Shown: piece after piece, positions 11,521 through 20,800 of the stretch
How positions within the stretch are numbered: the first letter of the stretch is position 1
Layout: every line of letters starts with the position of its first letter
Assembly: GCA_037355855.1 (NCBI GenBank)
Contig: CM074764.1
Span: 248,001 to 312,000, forward strand
Source of the DNA: Pseudo-nitzschia pungens
Lineage: Eukaryota > Bacillariophyta > Bacillariophyceae > Bacillariales > Bacillariaceae
DNA: 64,000 nucleotides
Direction of reading: 5' to 3'
The notes under the pieces: generated by a model
What the model was told of the DNA's origin: nothing
The model's database searches: none
The model's input: the letters and a program-made list of their open reading frames with translations, nothing else
Program-made: the position numbers and the translations under genes

Positions 11521-12635
11521 TTAGTTGACGCGGGTTCGGTGGAAAGCGGCGCGTCGGGATCAGACGGGTGACGCGATGCGCTGCGATGCGATGCAATCCG
11601 ATGCGGTCGAATTTGTGCGGTGCGCGACACCTTGCGCTGCGAATCGCAATCCATGAACGGAGTGACGAGTCCTAACGCTAGGATATGAGACCCAGTCGTT
11701 ACGATGTAGTATATTATCATTCTTTATTTCACACATTGCACACACATCTATGCGGGACGTGAAATTTTCGACCTGTAAATTAAATTAAATCATTCTCCGT
11801 TCACAATTTCTCGTTCTATCGAACCACCGTAGTATCCTCGACGACAATCGGTTCTGCTCGAAACAGAACACCACCCGAGGTGGAAACGAAAGCATTCCGT
11901 CCGCGGCATGTCTAGATTCGTGCTGCGGACCACGCTCACTGCGAAACCCCTCTCGACCTGGACGGGATATCTTTTGAAGGGGATATTTGCGCTCTTCGTT
12001 TCGGGACGGGAGTTGGGCAGTGACTCGACGCGACTGGACTAGCGTTGGGGTTCCGGGGCGAACATTCCTTCCATCTACCAGCCCGGCTTTGTTTGGCGGT
12101 CTATCGTGAGCTTTTTTCATTTGCTCCCTGGTGCCGCTACTGGTTCCAGTAACTCCTTTCTCGTAGGATCCGGGCGAGAATGTTTCGCGACCACTTTTTT
12201 GCCGTGGTGTCTGGTCCCCTGGCTCGATGGTGACAAAGTCCCGCTGCGAGGTTCGAGGATTATTTTTGTTGTTGTGTCTGGACTTCCTTGGCATCGGTGG
12301 TGACATTCTCACGCTGCAGTTTTCACCGAGGCTTTTGGCTGCGGGAAGAGTCTGTCACCCCGTTGACTCGGCGGTGACAGGAGGCCCGCCACAAGGTTCA
12401 GGATTTCTTGTTGTTGTTGTTGTTGTGTCTGAATTTCATTGGCTCGGTGGTGACATTCTCACGCTAGCAGTTTTCGATGAGTGAGGGTTTTGGTTGAAGG
12501 AAGAGTCTGTCACCCCGTTGACCCGGTGGTGACAGAGTCCCGCTGCGAGTTTCGGGGATTCTTTTTTGTTCCAGAAGGAACGAGTCCGCAACAACGCCCG
12601 CTGGAGTGACCTCGGCAGAAACACCGACCGAAAAC
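11521..12635. other. Intergenic spacer with diverged tandem repeat
   Basis: No supported gene. The minus-strand ORF at 11785-12312 is Arg/Pro-rich and looks non-coding. The right half is a degraded tandem repeat. Confidence 0.5.
12225..12560. repeat. Degenerate tandem repeat, period about 150-185 bp
   Basis: Blocks recur in the same order: GGTGGTGACATTCTCACGCT (12297 and again about 12447), GAAGAGTCTGTCACCCCGTTG (12345 and about 12500), GGTGACA..GTCCCGCTGCGAG (12228 and about 12530) and a GTT-rich TTGTTGTTGTGTCTG segment (12265 and about 12412). Copies have diverged by substitution and small indels. Confidence 0.7.
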
Positions 12636-14195
12636 TCAACCGTCTCGCTCGATGGTTCGGACCCCCTTGGAAAAATCAAAGATTTCCTTCTCGGTCTCGA
12701 AGATGCTCCGGTCGAACCGGGCCGTGCACTCTTGTATGTACGGATTCTTCATGGTCTTGATCATGTTTCGCTTGGACACCTTGGCCGCCGGGAAGTTGTG
12801 CTGCTTGACCAGGACCGACTCCCAGAATTCCTTGTGGGAGGCCCACGTCCCGTAGGGCCTGTCCTCTCTCCACATGTCTCTCGGCACGTCCGACGGGTAG
12901 AGGCCGACCACCGCTCCGGGCGCAAACAGGCGGGCGATGGCCACCTCGTGGTTGTTCACGATGCATTTTTTCTTGGTGCGGCTGTCCGTGACGTGGGAGC
13001 AAAAGGAGGGGTGGGTCACGGGATGGCACGAGTGGTTTCGGAAGGCCTCGAGGCCGCTCCGATCAAAGGCCCGAAAGACGCTCTCCAGCCACATCCCGGC
13101 CGGATCCGTCAGGGAGTAGCTCAGAGAGACCATGCGGGTCTCGGACCGCGACAACGACGACGACGACGACGACGACGATTTCACTGGATTGATCCTGCTG
13201 CTGTACGGAATGGTCGGGTCGTCGGTCTTTCCCCCCAGAGCGTCGAGGATACCCGTAAAGGGCCGGAGGGCAAAGAGAGAGTCGTTCAGCAGGACAAAGT
13301 GGTCGATCGGGTCGTTGTTGTTGTTGTTGTTGTTGTTCTCCTTCTCCTTCCGATGGAGCAGCTCTTCCAGGCCGTCGCACCACAATCCCACGTCGTACCG
13401 ATCGTTTTCGAAAAAGGACGCCGAAAGTTTCACCCTCGGTGTCGAACCCGAAAACTGGGGGAGTTTTTTCCGGACCTCGTCCAGCAACCGCAGAACCATG
13501 TCCCTGCTCCAGGTGGGTGCCGACACCAATACTTCGGTCAGGCTCTCGTCCCTCGTGAAACAATCCAGCTCGGTCCAGAACGCCGTGACGTGGCGCTTGT
13601 CCAGGGGGGCCACCGCCAGGACCATGGCGGCGTTGCTGCGGTTGGATCGAGGATCGGGTTTTGGTGCCCCGTGAGCCGTTCCGGCATCGGATACTGCTCT
13701 GGCAGCGGCTGCTCCCGCACGGTTCTTTCCGGTCCTCGTGGACCCTGGCTTTGGTTTGGAGTTGGACGCTGCCCCTGGCGCTGCCCCTGCCCGTCCCCGC
13801 GCTTGTTTGCTCGCACCGACCGCAAAGGCATCTAGCGCACCGGCCATTCCACGATTTCGTTCGGCCCGCAGGGCGAGAGCCATTCCATCGTCGTGGAGAT
13901 TGTAGTAGAACGGCACACTCAGAGCGAACAAGGCGTAGACCGAGGCCGCCACGAGAAAGACAGCATAGTACCGCTTGTGTCGGTTGCCGGAAGCAGCAAC
14001 CGACGAGTTGCTGCTTGCGCCGCCGGAAATTGGAGCTAACGTTGTATTCGAAATGTTCTTCTGCCTGTACGAGTAGTTCGTGTTGTTATAGTTGATGTTG
14101 TTGTTGCTGCTGTTGTTGTTGCTGTTGCTGTTGCTGTTATAGTTGTTGTCGCTGCCGAGTTGCGTTTCGAACCGCCTGGTCATTGCGACTTGCAT
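12636..14195 (-). CDS. Type II membrane protein, RgpF-like glycosyltransferase candidate
   Basis: A 519-residue single-exon ORF; ATG at 14195, with another in-frame ATG at 14183. An Asn/Ser tract from AAC repeats is followed by one hydrophobic anchor (AVFLVAASVYALFALSVPF, about residues 83-101). The lumenal part includes HVTAFWTELDCF, VLVSAPTW, a poly-Asn loop and DHFVLLNDSLFALRPF. The last resembles the conserved NDS(V/L)FG region of rhamnan-synthesis RgpF proteins. Then follow MWLESVFRAF and a Cys/His-rich stretch. A short cytosolic tail plus anchor fits a Golgi enzyme building cell-surface glycans; this is inference. Neighbours give no pathway hint. It could also be a diatom-specific family of unknown activity. 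Confidence 0.6.
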   Translation of the reverse strand: MQVAMTRRFETQLGSDNNYNSNSNSNNNSSNNNINYNNTNYSYRQKNISNTTLAPISGGASSNSSVAASGNRHKRYYAVFLVAASVYALFALSVPFYYNLHDDGMALALRAERNRGMAGALDAFAVGASKQARGRAGAAPGAASNSKPKPGSTRTGKNRAGAAAARAVSDAGTAHGAPKPDPRSNRSNAAMVLAVAPLDKRHVTAFWTELDCFTRDESLTEVLVSAPTWSRDMVLRLLDEVRKKLPQFSGSTPRVKLSASFFENDRYDVGLWCDGLEELLHRKEKENNNNNNNNDPIDHFVLLNDSLFALRPFTGILDALGGKTDDPTIPYSSRINPVKSSSSSSSSLSRSETRMVSLSYSLTDPAGMWLESVFRAFDRSGLEAFRNHSCHPVTHPSFCSHVTDSRTKKKCIVNNHEVAIARLFAPGAVVGLYPSDVPRDMWREDRPYGTWASHKEFWESVLVKQHNFPAAKVSKRNMIKTMKNPYIQECTARFDRSIFETEKEIFDFSKGVRTIERDG

Positions 14196-15822
14196 ATTAT
14201 CATTATTCAGATGTTGTGTTCGTCGTATTTAGCATGTAAGGTCTTACCGTAAACCTTACCTTGTACGATAAGGTAAGGTTACGGTACCGTAACCTTATGT
14301 TACATGCTGTTGACGATTGGTTTTTGAGCACTCGTATCATACTATGTACCGGTGGTAAGATTACTCGTAACTTACTCGTACAAGCATTATGTATGATGTC
14401 ATTTGTCTCTCGTTTCTTGTGTTGCCTGGCATAATGTCCCGAATGAATGAATGAATCTTCTATTGTCGGATCGGAATTACGATACTACTACATACTAAGG
14501 TTATTACCGTTCGAGTCCGATAACAATTGAGACTCGTCCACTATGCGCGCAAAATGAACTGAATATTCCCAAACCAAAACGGAACGGAGAACATACCAAA
14601 AGTAAAAATTATTCTGTAATTGAGAAATTATTACAACCTCTTATAGTATGCTGTTTTGTTAGTGGAAATCGCTTGTTGAAGAGCTTCACTAAACTCTTCA
14701 AAATCGTCTATTTTTGGTGTTCGCAAAAGTTCTTTTTCCGTGCATCGGCCTTCGAAAATGTGGCTCTATCCACAACATTACCATAAGATTTACCTACCCT
14801 ACATATATATCAACCTATGATCCAAATGAACCAAATTTGTTTACTTTTTAGTAAAAACAGGTAAGAGTAAGGTACGGTATAAGGAGTAATTTCGGTCAGC
14901 GAAAACGAAAATACTTTCGTTCTTTTTTTTACGTATAGGGTGTGCTTAAACAATAGCTGTTGGTTTTTCACAATGGGGAGGGGAAAAGGTGGAGGCATGA
15001 TTGAAGTCAGAATCATTAATCGCTGAGGTCACTACTTATTACTAAGTAGGGTACGTAGGCAATAGAACTACGACGCCTCAGTGCTGTAATTCAGTTGGTC
15101 GATGAGTAATTAACAGTAAACCTTACTTGTAACTTACAATAAATAAAACATGATTGATATTTCACGCTCAGTCCGTGATCTGTCAATATATATATATCCA
15201 AAGTTCTTCCACATTTCTCCCCAGTAGCAGTCTTAAAACCAAACATACCCACATTATATCACAAGATTCATTCGACGTGTTCAAAAAACGTCCGGAGTTT
15301 TAAATTCAATTGCAGAATTGACCAGTTGTACAGTGTGCGTAATTAGTCGTACGTGCATCTTGTGATCTTGGTCCTTCGAAGCCTTACGCCTTCCAATTTT
15401 TGGTAGGAGCTGATTGGCACGTTTTTCTCATTTCGTGCTACGAAGTCGGATCTTCGCATACTTTCTTCCCGAAGAAGCAGGTTTTTCGGAGAAGCCGTAT
15501 CATCCCCAAAATTTCCGTCATTCTTCAGAGTCCGATATGGAAACGTTTTTCTGGATAGGTAGTTGTACCGTACTGTACGGTAACTTGTACCTCTTGCTAT
15601 ACTACTTGTAAAACAAAGGACGATTCTACAGTAGGTAAGGATCCTCGACCGTACCGGTACGAAACGAACGGGCATATTGAAGAAGGATTGCAGTCGCCGA
15701 CACGAAACGACACGAGTACGTTTTCTCAAAACTTCCATAAAACTTCCTCGGAAATCGATCCCATCCCCAACCAATCCACAGCACACACCACCACCTCCTC
15801 ATCACAACATATCTACAACACC
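14196..15822. other. Intergenic spacer, divergent promoters
   Basis: 1.6 kb between two divergently transcribed genes. A dense group of GTAAGG/CCTTAC motifs lies at 14228-14310, including overlapping palindromes around GGTTACGGTACCGTAACC. Nothing else recognised. Confidence 0.55.
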
Positions 15823-17436
15823 ATGTCCAAGTGTCCAGTTTCCGGTGCCACCTCCTCCGAGGCCAAGTGCCCCTTTTCCGGCGCCAGCGCCGCCTACCCC
15901 AACGCCGCCAAGGCCGTGGACGGGATCGTCACGAGCCTGACCGACAAGCGCTCCAGCGAGGGAATGGGACTCCCCGAGGCCATGTCCCAGGCCACCATCG
16001 ACATGATCGTGGCTACGGCTCCCGCGGTGGCACCCAAGATGCTCGACATCACCAAGTGCTTCTACGGCAAGGTCATCGGCAAGCACCCCGAGTTGCTCCA
16101 GTTTTTCAATCCTTCCGTGAGTGACCGAGAGACCGGATGAAAGACCCGTCCGTGATTTTGTGTGTGCCTGTTGTTGCCGTTGTTGTTTCTGGATCACGCA
16201 GCGGCAAAGACAGAGCGGGAATGCAATCTCCAGATGGAAGCCCAAATTGCCGTCGTCGTCGAATTGAATTATATTGAATTGAATTGAATTGAATCCGGTC
16301 AATCCCACAGTGTCGCCAATATCTTTCTGACGCCATTGTTGTTGTTTTTTTGGTGATCTCCTCGTTTCTTCTCCCACGAAACACAGCACAACGTCCCCGT
16401 TTCGGACCACCAGCCCAAGGCCCTCGCCGCATCGGCCATTGCCTACGCCACCAACATCACCGACCTCTCGCCACTCCTGGTCCCCGGCGGACCCGTCGCC
16501 GCCATTTGCCACCGCCACGTAGCGTTGGGAATCCACCCCATGCAATACGTTGTCGTCCACGCCAACCTCATGGAGGCCATTGGTGAGATTCTGGGCGAGA
16601 TCGTGACGCCCGAGATTGCCGCCGCCTGGTCCGAGGCGGTCCTCTTCCTGGCCAAGGCCTTTATCGATACCGAGGAGGGACTCTACCAGTCCATCGAACA
16701 GCGCGACGGCGGATGGTCCGGCTTCGCCGAGTTCACCGTCTCGGAGATCAACGACCTCACCGACAACGTCAAGCAGGTCTCCTTCAAACCCGCGGCCGAG
16801 AGTCCGCTCGCCGGAAAGAACTTTGCTTTCACGGCCGGACAATACCTCTCCCTCCAGATCGACATCGACGGAGATGGTCGCACGGCTCCCCGCCACTACA
16901 CCTGCACGGCCCCCGTCGGATCCGACTACCTGCAGTGCACCGTCAAGAAGATTGGCGGCGGAAAGGTTTCCACCTACGTCCACGAGAAACTCAAGGTCGG
17001 GGACACGGTCACCCTCTCGGCCCCCGTCGGTGTCTTCACCGCCCCCGAGGAGCCCACCAGCGCGGTCCTGATGTCGGCCGGAATCGGTGTCACCCCCATG
17101 GTCAACCTCCAGCGCAGCCTCGGAGCCGACAATGTCAAGCTGGTGGTCCACGTCGATCGCTCGGAGGAATCCCACCCCTACAAGTCCTTCTTCGACGAGT
17201 CCGGATCGGATACCCTCTTCAAGTACACGTCGGTATCCGGACGCACGGCCGCCGCGGACCTGGCCCAGGAAGCCATCGACAAGGCCGGCACCGACAACGA
17301 GTTTTACATCTGCGGTCCCGAGGCGTGGATGACCGATGTCCAGGCCGCGTTGCTGGAAAAGGGAGCCAAGAAGGTCATCTGCGAGGTCTTTGGATCCCAA
17401 TTGGCCACCGGGTGCCCCTTTTTTGCCTCGGCCTAA
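15823..17436 (+). CDS. Flavohemoglobin (nitric oxide dioxygenase)
   Basis: Exons 15823-16116 and 16387-17436 give 447 residues; the 270-nt intron (gtgagt..acag, phase 0) carries GAATT repeats. The enzyme turns NO and O2 into nitrate using haem, FAD and NAD(P)H. The globin part shows CFYGKVIGKHPELLQFFN and the proximal-His segment ICHRHVALGIHPMQY. The reductase part shows FTAGQYLSLQ, the FAD motif RHYTCTAP, the NAD motif SAGIGVTPMVNL and a C-terminal EVFGSQLATG. It is about 50 residues longer than E. coli Hmp because of an N-terminal extension with KCPVSG and KCPFSG Cys-Pro motifs; a third CPF lies at the C-terminus. ATG 15823 is the first in frame. Cytosolic location is inferred, since no targeting peptide is seen. 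Bacterial-type architecture suggests ancient transfer; codon use matches its neighbours. Confidence 0.95.
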
Positions 17437-17823
17437 GGCCGCCGACCCGCAGTGCCGTTTTGTGTTCGGGGAGCAACAGTTCTCCGGTTTTGGAACGAAA
17501 CGAACCACAATCTTTTCGATACTTTAATATTAATAGAATGTATACTCCATGTACAATCGATGGCATTTTTTCCAAGCTGTGTCTTTGGCTGGTGGCTTGT
17601 GTTCGAGACGCATGTGATCGAACAACTAAATCGTGTTGAATCGTAGAAAGTGCACGCAGGCTGCAAATTTCGCATTCTATTAATCTATTGTTTGTTTCTA
17701 TTGTAGTGATCGAGATGTCATTCTCGCCTTTAAAGTGATTCCAATCCACGGCACAATTGCTGGTGCACAACGTTTCAAAGTCCGTTCCAACACAGAGTTC
17801 CTGTACCCATAGGCGGTGGTCTG
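17437..17823. other. Shared 3' flank of convergent genes
   Basis: 387 bp between the stops of the flavohemoglobin and the SHPRH-like gene. No features beyond likely 3' UTRs. Confidence 0.6.
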
Positions 17824-20800
17824 TCACAACATGAGCAAATCGACGTCGGCAGGTTCGGGAATCGCAGTCGATTCGGTTCCTGAGGAGAGACCCAGCAAAA
17901 ATCGGGTCTGGGTCTCTTCCTCGACATCGTCGTTGCCATCCGTTCCGCCGGTCCCCGTTCCGGATCTTTCGTCGTCGGAGCGGTATCCATCGCTCCCATC
18001 ATCGTTCTCGACGATCGTGGTCGAGCCGATTCTTCGCAGCGGTGCGTATACGGTTTTCTCCTCCTGTGGAGCGTGGGCCGCGGCCCTTCGCCGCCATTCC
18101 AGCAAACGGGACTCGATCGAGACGGGCGTATAGTACACCTTGCAATGCACGGCGCGCTTCTGCCCGTACCGGTGCAGCCGAGCATAGGCCTGCTTCTCCT
18201 CCTCGTGCTTCCGAAATGGTTCCAGGATGAACATCTTCGATGCCGCCGTCAGCGTCAACCCACAGGCAGCGGCCCCGGCCTGCACAATGAGAACCGTTGC
18301 CGGATCGGTGTCGGATTCCCAATCGGAGACCGCGGACTCGCTATCGCGTTCCGATTGCCCGACAAAAAGTGCTTTGCTTTCCATGTCTCTCGTCCGTAAA
18401 ACGGACTGTAGGTGCAGCACGATGGACTTGGACGAAGCAAACACAACACTCAACTCGTTTCGGGGCAGGTCGGCAAGCAGTGCTCGGAATTTGCTTGGCA
18501 GCTTGGTGGTTGCGGTCATGCCGTCGCCCGGTCGCGCATCCAGGGGCAATTGATCTGCCAGTAGATGCCGCAAGTGTCCCAAAAACAAACCCGGTATGGC
18601 GGTGAAGTAGCTGTGGAGATTCCGATCAACGCCGGGAGGCAGATCGATCACAAGATACAAGGCTTCCCAGAGGTGAGGTTCGAGCTGACCGTAGTTTTCT
18701 TCCAACATCTTCGCCGCCTGTTGCACCAAAGCTATTGCCTCGTTTTTGCGATCCGTCGAGTGATCCTGGTCAACTTTCTTGGGGTCTACGCTGATCAATT
18801 GGCTCCGACTGATGGGTTTCCGACACTCGATGCACGAGACCGTTGACCCGTTTCTCATTTTCTGATCAATCCACCGGTTTAGGCAGGACTTGCAGCTCAA
18901 ATGGCCGCATCTGGTGAGAAAGATTTTCTGATCGCTGCCCTCCCCCGATCCCAGATTGTCGTAGCAGATCGGACAGTTGGTCTTTTCGTTTTCCCCCTTC
19001 TTCAACGCCTGCAGAACATCAAAAGTGTTCAGGTTTTCGACCGCACCGGTTCCGCTCGCATCTGTTTCCAGCTTCTCCTTTATGGAACGGATCGTCCCTT
19101 CTTCCCTTGCAACAATGGCCGTGTGCTCGGTAAGCTCGGTGGTCGCGACCAAGATCCGCTGCGCTAATGAAACGTTCAGTGCCTCCGAGGTTTTGGGACC
19201 CTCGCCGCGGAAAGCCCCAAAGGCACGCGAGCACATCACGTGTCCGGGTCGGTGATTTGCTCGGGCCGTGATGCACAATCCAAGTTTAGCCTTCTCGTAC
19301 GCCGCTCTGGCCTTGGTCAGGTTCCGCTCGTTCTGTGTGGACGGATGCACGATCCGCATCGCTTCGGCATCGTCGGCCGCTTTCTTCCGGGTAGCAATCT
19401 CTTGCTCAATGTGAGGAATTTTCTTTTCGACGGACAGCTTTAGCCCCTGAACACGCTTGGTACGGAGTTCAAACCAATCAAAATCGTTTCGGGTTGGGAA
19501 GTGTATCATAGCTTCCCAGGTCTGGGACTCCTGTGATTCACTCAGGCGAAATATTCTCGCGGAGGACGACGAGGAAGAGGAAGACGACGATGTCTTCTTT
19601 CGCGCTTGCGCTGCGAGTACATTCTCCAACCAAGTGCGCAGTCCTTGTTCCGTGACTTGCACCGGAATGTTGGAAAAGACAAGCGAGAACGGGTGGGCCC
19701 ATCTAAAGTCGGGTCGATGCCTGTGGAGGACCCAGAGTCTCTCGATTCGGTCGTTGGAACATTCGGTGTCGACATCGCCCATGAGACAGTCGAAGAAATC
19801 TCGATTCGGCCGAAACCCTCGTCGCGCCCAGGATGGCACAAGTGTGTATTGATTATCGTTGGAGTTGTCACCGCTCTGCGGCCAACAGTGGGATCTCCTC
19901 CACTTCCAGAGACACAGGACCGACTTTGAGATACGATGGTGGTCACTTGCGTATTCCAGGAGGCGGCCGGTGGTGACGCCTTCCAGGGCCAGGTGCCAAT
20001 GTGCCCTGGCGCGAGCGGATCTGGCATCCTCACAAATGGTTCGGGACCGGGCCAGCACCGCGGAGGACGCTTCGAGCTGTTCCAGCGGTTGGATCAGCAG
20101 TGCTCGGTTCCGTCGACCGAGTCCACCCCCGCCTCCGACCGTCTGATCGGTCACAAAATCGGAATCGGTGCGGGCAACGTCTTCCACCTGCGAGAGAAAC
20201 CGAATGGCTTCGTCGCAGGAGTAGCAATTTTCGTGAATGGTACTACCGACACTGTTATTGCTGCTGCCATTGCTCCAGATGCCACTGCTGCTGCTGCTGC
20301 TCAAAAACCCGTCCAACGGGTCACGAGCGTTGCTTCCGTTGTTTCTCCGCTCGCGCGCGAGCCGCTTGCGATTGTACTCCTTTGTGAGCCGGTTCAGATC
20401 CTTGAGCTGCGAGGGACACCCGGCACCGCCATTGAGCAGGTAGAACGACACGCAAAGTTCTCGCAGGAGACGAAGAAAGAGTCCGCGATTCGCTCGGTTC
20501 TGCTTGAACAGCCTGGCAGCTTGTCTGCCGGTGTTTCTTAGGGAGGATTCATCGCCTTCCGCTTGTAACGTGGCGTGCATGATCGATTCCAGGCAGCAGT
20601 AGAGGGCTCGCTCGGAGGGATCCTGCGGGACCGGTTCAAAGACGAGGTTTAGGTTCTTGAGGCCCAGCAGGGGCAGTCCGGTCTGTAGAATGCTCATCGA
20701 CTTGGTCCGACGCAACACAACGAGAGCGAGGAGTTTCAGAATTTCCAGCCCGTACACACTCCGCTCCTCCCAGTGGCGGGCAACGGCAAAGTCAAAGAAT

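Noticed and set aside
12200..12560. Regularly spaced similar blocks that might suggest a CRISPR-like array
   Set aside because: Period is long, units are degenerate and spacers are not unique; a eukaryotic tandem repeat.
15802..17508. 568-codon ORF antisense to the flavohemoglobin
   Set aside because: The plus strand encodes a clear flavohemoglobin; the antisense product is Gly/Val/Leu/Asp-rich without motifs.
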